31,948 nt of DNA from BQJD01 sp964350265 (GTDB lineage: Bacteria > Pseudomonadota > Gammaproteobacteria > Arenicellales > CAJQKF01). The stretch is taken from positions 1 through 31,948 of the forward strand of contig CAYGJZ010000048.1 in NCBI GenBank assembly GCA_964350265.1. Reading direction: 5' to 3'. Numbering within the stretch: position 1 is the stretch's first letter; each line of letters starts with the position of its first letter. Under the pieces are notes generated by a model. The model was not told the origin of the DNA and ran no database searches. It was given only the letters and a program-made list of their open reading frames with translations. Shown here piece after piece: positions 22,496-31,948 of this stretch. The position numbers and the translations under genes were made by a program.

Positions 22496-23490
22496 TTCGA
22501 CGCACCTCCCTGCAGCCGGATGCGCGGATCCAGCATCGCCAGCAGGAGGTCGGAAACCAGCACGCCGACCACCGTGAGGGTGGCGAGGAACATCAGGAAG
22601 GAACCGGCCAGGTACATGTCCTGGCTTTGCAGGGAACTGAGCAGCATCGGCCCGGTGGTGGGCAGCGACAGCACCACGGCGACGATCTCCGCGCCGGAGA
22701 TGATGCTCGGCAGGATGGTGCCGATGTCGGCAATGAAGAAGTTCAGGGCCATGCGCAGGGGGTACTTGCGCACCAGCTTGCCCTCGGGCAGGCCCTTGGC
22801 GCGACCGGTGGTGACGTACTGCTTCTGCAACTCGTCGAGCAGGTTGGCGCGCAGTCGCCGGATCATGCCCGCGGTGCCCGAGGTGCCGATCACCACCACC
22901 GGAATCCACAGGTGCTCGAGGATCGACTTGATCTTGCCGAAGCTCCACGGCTGGTCGATGTAGGACGGGTCCATCAGCCCGCCGATGGAGGTGCCGAAGT
23001 AGACGTTGGCCAGGTAGAGCATCACCAGCGCGAGCAGGAAGTTCGGTGTCGCCAGGCCGATGAAGCCGAGAAAGGTCAGGCCGTAGTCGCCCCAGCTGTA
23101 CTGGTGGGTGGCCGAGTAGACGCCGATGGGGAAGGCCACCGCCCAGGTGAACAGGATGGTGACCAGCGACACGATCACGGTCAGGAACATGCGGTCGCCG
23201 ACCACGTCGGCCACCGGCAGCTCGTACTCGAAGGAGTAGCCGAGGTCGCCGTGCAGGAAGCCGGTGACCCAGACCAGGTACTGTTCCCACAGCGGCTTGT
23301 CGAGTCCGTATTCCTCGCGCAGGAACTCGATGCGACGCTCGTCCACCGACTCGCCCTGGGAGCGCAGTTCGGCGATGTGGGTCTCCAGGTAGTCGCCGGG
23401 TGGAAGCTGGATGATGACAAAGACGATGATGCTGATCGCCAGCAGCGTCGGCACCATCAGCAGCAGTCGGCGCAGGACGTAGCTCAGCAT
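22492..23490 (-). CDS. Oligopeptide-type ABC transporter permease (DppB/OppB class)
   Basis: This 332-aa protein with six predicted transmembrane segments starts MLSYVLRRLLLMVPTLLAISIIVFVIIQLPPGD, the classic DppB/OppB N-terminus. A periplasmic loop with EEYGLDKPLWEQYLVWVTGFLHGDLGYSFEY follows, and the EAA loop is near YVTTGRAKGLPEGKLVRKYPLRMAL. It forms the translocation pore with the downstream permease. The start at 23490 is where homology begins; an upstream in-frame extension to 23580 overlaps the binding-protein gene and is rejected. It lies 40 bases after the binding-protein stop. Confidence 0.9.
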   Translation of the reverse strand: MLSYVLRRLLLMVPTLLAISIIVFVIIQLPPGDYLETHIAELRSQGESVDERRIEFLREEYGLDKPLWEQYLVWVTGFLHGDLGYSFEYELPVADVVGDRMFLTVIVSLVTILFTWAVAFPIGVYSATHQYSWGDYGLTFLGFIGLATPNFLLALVMLYLANVYFGTSIGGLMDPSYIDQPWSFGKIKSILEHLWIPVVVIGTSGTAGMIRRLRANLLDELQKQYVTTGRAKGLPEGKLVRKYPLRMALNFFIADIGTILPSIISGAEIVAVVLSLPTTGPMLLSSLQSQDMYLAGSFLMFLATLTVVGVLVSDLLLAMLDPRIRLQGGASK

Positions 23491-23530
23491 GAGATGCTGC
23501 CGGTCAGGGTGCTTGTGCCGACCGTACGGG

Positions 23531-25420
23531 TCACTGCGCGTACCAGAACGTTTCCGGGTGGTAGACGCCGAAGTACGCACCCGGCTCCCAGCCGTAGATG
23601 CCTTCCACGGGCACGTTGTTCAGGGCGTTGTTCACCACCACCGGCTGCAACACGCCGGAGACGACGCCGATGGCGAAGACCTCGTTCTTGTGGATGTCGA
23701 GGATCTCCCGCCAGGCGGCCCGGCGGGCCTCGTTGTCGGTGGCGTTCTGCCACTGGTGCTTCAGTTCCATCAGCCGTCGCGCGCTGTCCAGGTCTGGCGC
23801 CTCGCCGGCGCCACCGCCGGTTTCGAAGTGCTGTCCCCACTTCGGCCACTGCAACTGGTCCTGGGCCACGGGCACGAACTCGTTGGGACTGGTGCCGGCG
23901 GTGGGCAGGCCGTTGTCGACGCCCGACCACACCGACATCATCGCCTCGCCGGAGAACACGCGATCTCGGAACACCTCGCGCTGGGAGGGCTTGATGAAGA
24001 TCTTCACGCCGACCTTCAGCCAACTGTCGTGAATCAGTTCCAGCACGTCGGTCTGCTCGGTGCTCTCGCCGGCGGTGTGCACCACGATTTCCAGCGGCCG
24101 ACCGTCGCTCATCAGGCGAATGCCCTCGGCATTGCGTTCGCCAAGACCGATCTCGTCGAGCAGGGCGTTGGCCTTGTCCGGTTCGTAGCCGGCCCAGGTC
24201 TTCTGCAGTTCCGGGGTGAACAGCGGGCTGGCCGGCAGCACCGTGTTGGCACTTTCCTGGGCGAGGCCGAAGTAGACCACGTTGTTGATCTCTCCACGGT
24301 CCACCGCCAGCGACAGGGCGCGGCGGAAGCGCGCGTCCCGGGCCAGCGCGCGCCAGGTCTCGTCGCTGCTGTTGAGGTTGGGGTACAGGGCGATCTGGGC
24401 GCCGGTACCCTTCTGCCACAGGCGCACGCCGTAGCCGTTGCGCTCCTCGCCCTCCTTCAGGAAGGTGTAGTTGTCCAGGCGCAGGTAGCGGGCCTGCAGG
24501 TCGGCCTCGCCGGAACCGGTCTTGGCCGGGATCAGGCTCTTGCTGACCACGTTGACCACGACCTGGTCGACATAGGGCAGCTGGCGACCCTCGGGGTCAA
24601 CCCGGTGGTAGAACGGGTTGCGCCGGAAGACGAAGCGTTCCGAGGGAGACTCGGTGGTGTTGACCCATGGCTGCAGCACCGGCAGGTCGATGTTGGTGGC
24701 GCGGTACTGGCGGGACATGCGCGTGTGCAGGCTGGCCCAGTTGCGCACCGCGGCATCGCGCACCATCGCCTCGAGGGTGGCCGGGTCCGCGTACTTCTCG
24801 TGAAACTGCTTCATGTAGTGCGCCGGCTGGTAGATGTACAGCGGTCGCGCACCGGCCAGGGCAGGCAGGAAGTAGGGGTTGGGCTTGCTCCAGGCATAGC
24901 GCACGGTGAGCGCATCGGGAAAGCTGACCTCGGGCAGTTCGCCCTCGATGAGCAGGTTCTTCTCCGGTCCGAAGGGCGACAGCGCCTCGTTGCCGGCCAC
25001 GTCCTCCCAGTAGTAGCGGAAGTCCTCGCTGGTGAAGGGGGCGCCGTCCGACCACTTGTGACCGGGGCGCAGGTGCAGGGTGAAAATGCGTTCTTCTTCG
25101 ACCTCCACCGACTCGAGCAGGTCGGGTTGCAGTTCGAAGGCGCGGTCGTAGACCACCAGGCGGGCATAGCCGTAGACGTTGACCATGCGCACGTCCTGGC
25201 TGGTGGCCATCAGCATGCGCATGGTGCCGCCGTAGCGGCCGCTGGCGAGACCGGCGGCATCGAAGTCGATCATCCGCGGGCGCTCGGGCAGCCGCTCGGC
25301 CATCGGCGGCAGTTCGCCGGCGGCGACACGCTCGGCCAGCGACGGGATTTCCTCGGCGGCGGCCGACGGCGTGGAAGCCGCCGCCAGCAGGGCGGCGGCG
25401 AGTAAGGCAACGGGTCTCAT
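23531..25420 (-). CDS. Family 5 extracellular solute-binding protein
   Basis: This 629-aa periplasmic protein has a signal peptide (VALLAAALLAAASTPSAAA, cleavage about residue 22) and the SBP_bac_5 architecture. An extended N-terminal segment precedes RPGHKWSDGAPFTSEDFRYYWED, the family signature near residue 120, followed by ARFRRALSLAVDRGEINNVVYFG and PLEIVVHTAGE. It is larger than DppA/OppA (about 540 aa), like the YejA-type subgroup. It delivers peptides or other small solutes to the adjoining permeases. ATG 25420 directly abuts the stop of the ATPase gene. The substrate is not predictable from sequence. Confidence 0.9.
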   Translation of the reverse strand: MRPVALLAAALLAAASTPSAAAEEIPSLAERVAAGELPPMAERLPERPRMIDFDAAGLASGRYGGTMRMLMATSQDVRMVNVYGYARLVVYDRAFELQPDLLESVEVEEERIFTLHLRPGHKWSDGAPFTSEDFRYYWEDVAGNEALSPFGPEKNLLIEGELPEVSFPDALTVRYAWSKPNPYFLPALAGARPLYIYQPAHYMKQFHEKYADPATLEAMVRDAAVRNWASLHTRMSRQYRATNIDLPVLQPWVNTTESPSERFVFRRNPFYHRVDPEGRQLPYVDQVVVNVVSKSLIPAKTGSGEADLQARYLRLDNYTFLKEGEERNGYGVRLWQKGTGAQIALYPNLNSSDETWRALARDARFRRALSLAVDRGEINNVVYFGLAQESANTVLPASPLFTPELQKTWAGYEPDKANALLDEIGLGERNAEGIRLMSDGRPLEIVVHTAGESTEQTDVLELIHDSWLKVGVKIFIKPSQREVFRDRVFSGEAMMSVWSGVDNGLPTAGTSPNEFVPVAQDQLQWPKWGQHFETGGGAGEAPDLDSARRLMELKHQWQNATDNEARRAAWREILDIHKNEVFAIGVVSGVLQPVVVNNALNNVPVEGIYGWEPGAYFGVYHPETFWYAQ

Positions 25421-27292
<1,872 letters not shown>

Positions 27293-27319
27293 GGTGACGG
27301 GTGGACAGTGCGCAAGGTC

Positions 27320-28210
27320 TCAGCCCCCGCGTCGGACGAGGGCAAGCAGTTCGTCTGGATAATCGGTAATGATACTGTCTATCCCTGAACTTATCAGTCT
27401 TTTCATGTCTTCCGGACGGTTGACCGTCCAGGCATGCACGGCGAGCCCCTGCTCGTGGGCCTCGTCGATGTCGGCCGTGGTGAGGTCGCGGAAGTCGCTG
27501 GCCCAGTAGTCTACCCCCATCGCATGCACCATGGCAGGCATGGAACCGCGAAAATCGCATAAGGCGTAGCGACCGGTCCACGGTGACGGCGTGGCGCCGT
27601 CGCCGATGGTGTCGAAGTCGGACTGCCGCGCGCTGAGCGCGCCGGTGGTGAGGTTGTCGTCGAGCTGGCGAACCGCCGCCACCACCGGCCAGTGAAACGA
27701 TTGCACCGTGACCTGCTCCACCAGCCGGTGTCGATGCACCGCCTCCACCACGTGGTGGGCGAAGCGCCCGGCATCGAGGTCACGTTGCAACGGGTCGCAC
27801 TTGATCTCGATGTTGATGCTGACCGCCGGGTGGGCATCAACCAGCGCCGCCACCTCGTCGAAGGTGGGAATGCGCTCGCCGTCCACCGCCTGCTGGCGCG
27901 GAAACCGGCGGGCGTAGTCGCTGCCCGGACGCATTCGACCGACGTCGAAGCGTCGCACCTCGGCCAGCGACAGCTCGCGCCAGGGAATGCGCCGCGCAAG
28001 CCAGCGGCCGTCGCCGTCGCGGACCAGGTCCGGGTGGGTGGTGTCGTCGTGCACCACGATGAGCACGTCGTCGCCGGTCAGGTTGAGGTCGATCTCCAGT
28101 CGATCGACGCCGGCGTGGATGGCGTACAGAAAGGAGGCCAGGGTGTTTTCCGGCCGCATGCCGCGGGCGCCCCGGTGTCCCTGGGCAATGATTCGTCCTG
28201 CCGGGTACAT
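27320..28210 (-). CDS. Glycerophosphodiester phosphodiesterase
   Basis: This 296-aa protein without a signal peptide, so probably cytoplasmic (UgpQ-like), has a GDPD TIM barrel. GHRGARGMRPENTLASF gives catalytic H12, LEIDLN gives metal ligands E39 and D41, and VVHDDTTHP gives H54. Later elements SINIEIKCD and VHAWTVNRPEDMKRLISSGIDSIITDYPD complete the fold. It would release glycerol-3-phosphate and an alcohol from deacylated phospholipids. It leads directly into the ABC importer genes (27-base gap), suggesting that the importer could bring in glycerophosphodiesters or that both serve phosphorus or lipid salvage. That link is inference. Confidence 0.9.
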   Translation of the reverse strand: MYPAGRIIAQGHRGARGMRPENTLASFLYAIHAGVDRLEIDLNLTGDDVLIVVHDDTTHPDLVRDGDGRWLARRIPWRELSLAEVRRFDVGRMRPGSDYARRFPRQQAVDGERIPTFDEVAALVDAHPAVSINIEIKCDPLQRDLDAGRFAHHVVEAVHRHRLVEQVTVQSFHWPVVAAVRQLDDNLTTGALSARQSDFDTIGDGATPSPWTGRYALCDFRGSMPAMVHAMGVDYWASDFRDLTTADIDEAHEQGLAVHAWTVNRPEDMKRLISSGIDSIITDYPDELLALVRRGG

Positions 28211-28286
28211 CGTCGGTGTCGTTAAACCTGGTGTGTCGTTCCGCGAACGGTGTTGCCGATTGCGCCCACGGGCCGACCCGGTTCGA

Positions 28287-28535
28287 TCACCGTCCGGCGG
28301 CGCAGCCCTCGGGCTTGAACACCCGTTGGCGCGATGCGGGATGGCGCGGCCAATGCCGTGCCGGACGAATCGGCCTGGTCACCAGGTTGCCACCGCAGTT
28401 GGGGCAGGTGCCGGCCAGCCTGTCGCTGGCACACTCGGCGCAGAAGGTGCATTCGAAGCTGCAGATTCGCGCGTCCGGGCTGTCCGCCGGCAGGTCCTTG
28501 TCGCAACATTCGCAGTTGGGGCGCAGTTCGAGCAT
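28287..28535 (-). CDS. DUF1272 Cys-rich protein
   Basis: This 82-aa protein begins MLELRPNCECCDKDLPADSPDARICSFECTFCAECASDRLAGTCPNCGGNL when read across residues 1-51. It has several Cys-x-x-Cys pairs that would bind one or two zinc ions, the defining pattern of DUF1272. The C-terminal 25 residues are basic and Pro/Arg-rich. The function is unknown. ATG 28535 is where the family begins. It lies 76 bases upstream of the phosphodiesterase on the same strand and is divergent from the MMACHC/QueG-like gene. Confidence 0.88.
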   Translation of the reverse strand: MLELRPNCECCDKDLPADSPDARICSFECTFCAECASDRLAGTCPNCGGNLVTRPIRPARHWPRHPASRQRVFKPEGCAAGR

Positions 28536-28647
28536 GTGAGCGGTTCGCGGGCAGAAGGGGGAGGGCCGCCGGGCAATCCCGCGGCCGCCGTCTACAGGGC
28601 CTGCATTGTCTGCTACAGTGGCCCGCCGTTCAATAGCGAGCCGTGCC

Positions 28648-29403
28648 ATGACCGTCGATGATTCGCCGGCGCGGCGGTTCGATGCCCTCGCGCGGACCCT
28701 GTCCGTGGCCGGCTTCGACCTCGTCTCCAGCATCGCCGTGGATGCGCTGCCCGCGCCGTTGTCCACGGACATCGCCGCCGACGCTGCCGCCCGGGGTCTT
28801 CACCTCGACCGACCGCTGTCGGTGGTGGTGATCGGCAATCGCGGCGGCCGCTTCTGGTCTTCCCTCGTGCGCGACGAAGTCCGTGCCGACCACCCGGTGG
28901 ACCAGTACAGCCGGCGGGTGACCGAGGCCGCGCTGCCGGCACTTCGACCGGCCCGCTCGGTGCTGGTCTATCCGGGCGACTGTCGCTTCTCCCTGCTTGC
29001 CCTCGGCCATGTCCTCGGCTGGGGGGCGCCGTCCTGGCTCGGGGTGTCCATCCACCCCGCCTTCGGCACCTGGTTCGCCTACCGCGCGGTGGTGGTGACC
29101 GACGCGGTGCTGCCGCGCCGGGTGCTCGACCCGGGCGAGGACGCCTGTGCCGCCTGTCCCGGCCACGACTGCCTGGCCGCCTGTCCGGTGGATGCGCCGG
29201 GGCCGCCCGGCCACTTCGCCCTGTCGCGCTGCATCGACTACCGTCTCGCCGACGCTTCCCCATGCGCCGAGCGCTGCCTGGCCCGGGAGGCCTGCCCGGT
29301 GGGCCAGGGTCACCGCTATCCCGAGGACCTGGTTGCCCATGTCTACCGTCGTTCTCTGGCCTCCATTGCCCGCTGGGCGGACGAGGGCCGTTCGCCGGGC
29401 TAG
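28648..29403 (+). CDS. MMACHC/QueG-like domain fused to a two-cluster ferredoxin domain
   Basis: This 251-aa protein lacks a signal peptide. Residues 20-150 resemble the cobalamin-handling MMACHC (CblC) fold: GFDLVSSIAVDALP, DHPVDQYSRRVTEAALP (81-97) and, most clearly, SWLGVSIHPAFGTWFAYRAVVV (129-150), whose IHPxFGxWFAxR matches MMACHC. The C-terminus has eight Cys at 167, 170, 175, 179 and 195, 206, 210, 216, with CP endings, enough for two [4Fe-4S] clusters. SRCIDYRL parallels the RCISYL of epoxyqueuosine reductase QueG. At 251 aa it is much shorter than QueG (about 380). It may be a B12-dependent or B12-processing reductase; the activity is unknown. Confidence 0.75.
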   Translation: MTVDDSPARRFDALARTLSVAGFDLVSSIAVDALPAPLSTDIAADAAARGLHLDRPLSVVVIGNRGGRFWSSLVRDEVRADHPVDQYSRRVTEAALPALRPARSVLVYPGDCRFSLLALGHVLGWGAPSWLGVSIHPAFGTWFAYRAVVVTDAVLPRRVLDPGEDACAACPGHDCLAACPVDAPGPPGHFALSRCIDYRLADASPCAERCLAREACPVGQGHRYPEDLVAHVYRRSLASIARWADEGRSPG

Positions 29404-29414
29404 CGGGGCGTCGT

Positions 29415-29420
29415 TATAAT
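29415..29420 (+). promoter_or_regulatory. Consensus -10 element upstream of the Sel1/SH3 gene
   Basis: TATAAT, a perfect -10 hexamer in GC-rich surroundings, 90 bases before the ATG at 29511. A weak -35 (TTCGCC, 29391-29396) sits 18 bases upstream. Confidence 0.45.
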
Positions 29421-29510
29421 GAAGCGACTTCAGGATGCACACGGGCCGGACCGCGCGCGGGCCGGGGCAGGGCATCCACGTCGCAACACCGATCGAGCAA
29501 GCCCGAGTCC

Positions 29511-31948
29511 ATGTGCACATTGAGCCGTCCCCACGCCAAAGGCCACCTGCCTTCCCTCGTCCTGGCCGCGCTGGCCCTGGTCGTGACGCCGTCGGCGCCC
29601 GCCCAGGACGAGCCGATGAGCCGCGCGCTCACCGCCTACGAGGCCGGCGAGTACCAGCAGGCGCTGGAAATCTGGCTGCTGCGGGCCTACGAGGGGGATG
29701 CCGAGGCCCAGTTCCGGCTTGGACAGATGTTCGCCGACGGCACCGGCACGGTGGCCGACCCTGCCGAGGCCGCCTACTGGTACACCCGCTCCGCCGAGCA
29801 GGGCAATGCCGCCGCCCAGTACGCCCTGGGCAATGCGTGGTTTCACGGCGCCGGCGTCAATCCCGACCGGGCGCAGGCCATGGAATGGTGGCAGCTCGCC
29901 GCCGAGAACGGACATGCCGAGGCCCAGTACCAGCTTGGCCGCGCCTATTTCTACGGGTTCGACCTGGCCCAGGATTCCCGCCAGGCGATGACCTGGTTCA
30001 CCCGCGCCGCCGACAACGGCAGCGAGCCGGCACGGGAGTTTCTCGGCCGCATCGGCAGCGCCGGCGACGCCGCCGCCGAGTGGACCGGCTACGGCCGGGT
30101 GGGGGATCGTGCCATCTGGGTATACGCCTCCTTCAATCGGCTGTCGCCGATCCTGCGCAAGCTCGATCCCGGCGACCTGGTGCGGGTCATCGGCCGTCGC
30201 GGTGGCTGGTTCCGGGTGCAGGTGCCCGGCGGCGTGCCGGTGTGGCTGCCCACCGACAGCATCGCCGCGGTGGAGGACGGGCACCGGGTGGTCGGCGTGG
30301 GCGTGCAGGCGCGGCCCGATCCCAACTTCGACCCGGACGTGAAACCGGTCGGCATGTTTCTCGACGGCGACCGGGTGGTGCCGCTGGAAACCCGCGGCGA
30401 CTGGGTGCGGGTGCACAGCCCCGAGTCGATCAGCGGCTGGGTGGAGGCCATCGACGTGGTCGAGGAGGGCGGCATGGAAGCGGTGCTCGACGAGGAATGG
30501 ACCAGCGCCGGTGAAGAGGTGCTGGCCGCGCTGGACGCGGAGGGACGCGCCAGCGTGGTGCTGCCCTCGCCGGCGGACGTGTCCGCCGCCGCGCCGGCGC
30601 CGGCCGCCGTCGAGGTTGACAGCGGCGCCACGGATACGGCGGACGGCGACGGCGACGGCGACGGCGACGGCAGTCCGGCAGGTGCGGCGGAGGAGGCGCC
30701 GGTCGAGTTCGCGGCGAACACCGAAGACGATGCCACCGAGACCCGGGCCACGCCGGCCGAGGGTGTCGCCACCGAGGTGGCGGCGGGGGCGTCCGGGCAG
30801 GCGCCGGAGGCGGAGCCGGCGACGTCGGGCCAGCCGCCGGAGACGGTGGCCGAGACACCGCCCACGCCGGCGGCAGCGACCGTGGTCGAGCCGCTGGCGA
30901 CCGCCTCGACCCCGGCCACGCAGGCCGAGGTGGCGGTGGGCGACTACCTGCGCATCGGTCCCGGGGGCGGGTCCCTGTATGCCCGCGACCGGCTCAGCTC
31001 CGCGCGCATCGAACGCATGCCCGCCGGGCTGTTGCTGCGGGTGGTCGGCCGCAGCGACGACTGGGTGGAGGTCGAGGTGCCCGGCGGACTGCCGCTGTGG
31101 ATCTACAGCCGGTTCATCGAGCACGACGGGCAAAGCGGCCGCATCACTGGCCAGGGCGTGCGCGCGCGGCCGCTGCCGTCCACCTCCAGCAACTCGCAGC
31201 CTATCGGCGTCTACCCCCAGGGCGCGACGGTGCGCGTGATCTCCGAGTCCGACCAGTGGGTACGCATCCGCGCGCCGGAAAACCTGGCCGGCTGGTCGCC
31301 CCTGGAAGGGTTGGTCACCGTCGACCTCGACGATGATGCGGTCGCTGCCGAGTGGCAGCAGCAGGGCAATGGCGCGGTGACCGGTGTCAGCGGAACGCTG
31401 GCCCGGGTTGCCGAGCCGGTGCGCGACGAGTCGCAGACCGGCGACGTCACCGCCACGGTGGAGCCCGCCGCGAGCGAGGCGGTGGCGGAGTCCGCGGCCA
31501 CCCGGGTGGCATTCGGACGACAGGCCGATGCCGGGACCCCGGCCGGCGATGAAGCCGAGACCGGGCCGGAGACGGGTGCCGCCGCCGAGCCGGTGGTAGC
31601 CGCCGACGGCGCGGCCGAGCGCGCGGCGATGATCCGGGAGACGCCGCTGGTGGACGTCGATGTCGAGGCGGCGCCGCCGTCGGTGGCGGTGTTTGCGCCC
31701 GACGACGAAGTCGCCGCCCGGGCGTCCACGTCCGAGCCGGTGGCGCTCGACACGGCGGTCGAGGCCAGCGCGGAAGCCGTCGCCGGCGACGCCGTCGGCG
31801 GCGATGCCGGGCCTGTCGACACGGTGGATGCCTTGGACACGGGCACGGCCATGGTCGAGCAGGCGCCGGCACGGGAAACCGCTGCCGCCCTGGTGGCGGC
31901 CGACACCGTCCAGGCCACCGGGAGCGGCGCCGAAGAAGCCCGGGCGCA
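29511..31948 (+). CDS. Large exported Sel1-repeat/SH3-domain protein, 3' end beyond window
   Basis: An uninterrupted frame of 812 codons runs from ATG 29511 to the window end. The signal peptide is LPSLVLAALALVVTPSAPA. Residues 39-165 hold about four Sel1-like repeats (AEAQFRLGQMFADGTG, AAAQYALGNAWFHGAG, AEAQYQLGRAYFYG). Two bacterial SH3-like domains follow (about 200-255, WVYASFNRLSPILRKLDPGD; and 261-315, VQARPDPNF ... GWVEAIDV). A low-complexity acidic Ala/Pro linker (340-475) includes (DG)5. Two more SH3-like domains follow (477-537 and 543-603), and then an acidic Ala/Val/Glu-rich tail to the end. Such domains bind cell wall or proteins in the periplasm. The total length and C-terminal function are unknown. 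Confidence 0.82.
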   Translation, partial: MCTLSRPHAKGHLPSLVLAALALVVTPSAPAQDEPMSRALTAYEAGEYQQALEIWLLRAYEGDAEAQFRLGQMFADGTGTVADPAEAAYWYTRSAEQGNAAAQYALGNAWFHGAGVNPDRAQAMEWWQLAAENGHAEAQYQLGRAYFYGFDLAQDSRQAMTWFTRAADNGSEPAREFLGRIGSAGDAAAEWTGYGRVGDRAIWVYASFNRLSPILRKLDPGDLVRVIGRRGGWFRVQVPGGVPVWLPTDSIAAVEDGHRVVGVGVQARPDPNFDPDVKPVGMFLDGDRVVPLETRGDWVRVHSPESISGWVEAIDVVEEGGMEAVLDEEWTSAGEEVLAALDAEGRASVVLPSPADVSAAAPAPAAVEVDSGATDTADGDGDGDGDGSPAGAAEEAPVEFAANTEDDATETRATPAEGVATEVAAGASGQAPEAEPATSGQPPETVAETPPTPAAATVVEPLATASTPATQAEVAVGDYLRIGPGGGSLYARDRLSSARIERMPAGLLLRVVGRSDDWVEVEVPGGLPLWIYSRFIEHDGQSGRITGQGVRARPLPSTSSNSQPIGVYPQGATVRVISESDQWVRIRAPENLAGWSPLEGLVTVDLDDDAVAAEWQQQGNGAVTGVSGTLARVAEPVRDESQTGDVTATVEPAASEAVAESAATRVAFGRQADAGTPAGDEAETGPETGAAAEPVVAADGAAERAAMIRETPLVDVDVEAAPPSVAVFAPDDEVAARASTSEPVALDTAVEASAEAVAGDAVGGDAGPVDTVDALDTGTAMVEQAPARETAAALVAADTVQATGSGAEEARA
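30642..30671 (+). repeat. (GACGGC)5 microsatellite
   Basis: Five perfect hexamers GACGGC in frame in the Sel1/SH3 gene, encoding (Asp-Gly)5 at residues 378-387. Being a multiple of three, copy-number change would alter linker length without frameshift. Confidence 0.9.

Noticed and set aside
29430..31133. 567-codon minus-strand and 359-codon plus-strand open frames over the Sel1/SH3 gene
   Set aside because: The frame starting at 29511 has a signal peptide, Sel1 repeats and SH3 domains. The others are Arg/Gly/His-rich shadows.

Overview
This is a GC-rich, gene-dense bacterial window of about 32 kb, almost certainly from a gammaproteobacterium. The evidence is a tRNA-Gly with encoded CCA, a DUF2058 (YaiL-type) gene, a 324-residue CysB of the enterobacterial type, a TusE/DsrC-fold gene, Fur-type operators and DinB. 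Sulfur genes and a RuBisCO small-subunit-like gene lean towards a chemolithotroph-related lineage such as Chromatiales, but this is a weak inference. There are no insertion sequences, phage genes, CRISPR arrays or rRNA genes. A 100-N assembly gap lies inside one gene (4531-4630).

Region by region. 1-2192: the 3' end of tRNA-Gly(CCC), yaiL-like DUF2058, a DsrC-like gene lacking the functional C-terminal Cys, and divergent cysB. 2193-4403: a Fur-box-preceded orphan siderophore/haem-type binding protein, a sulfotransferase-fold gene, and a 57-aa lipoprotein. 4417-7658 (minus strand): SleB-type cell-wall hydrolase, Crp/Fnr regulator, and a class III cyclase/TolB-like/TPR protein. 7784-9128: a cytoplasmic coiled-coil stress protein of the sll1863 type, a secreted protein with the same C-terminal motif, and a GFA-family zinc protein. 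9129-13380: a Fur-controlled ferric-iron importer (fbpA-fbpB, no ATPase gene nearby) running into dinB. 13406-15492: VanY-like peptidase, a small membrane protein, and a divergent methyltransferase. 15499-18036: a tight set of exported amidohydrolase, YtkA-like protein and di-haem peroxidase. 17983-19439: AEC transporter and a divergent orphan RbcS-like gene. 19497-28535 (minus strand): DUF1272, a glycerophosphodiesterase and a complete oligopeptide-type ABC importer, then a UraA-like permease and a lipoprotein. 28648-29403: a protein with an MMACHC/QueG-like domain and two predicted [4Fe-4S] sites. 29511-end: a very long Sel1/SH3 exported protein that runs off the window.

The items most worth a second look are the compact MMACHC-like/ferredoxin protein, the amidohydrolase/YtkA/di-haem unit, the solitary RbcS-like protein, the cytoplasmic/exported coiled-coil pair, the Cys-less DsrC-like protein facing cysB, and the VanY-like peptidase with a changed zinc-site residue. 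None is proven to be a new system by sequence alone.
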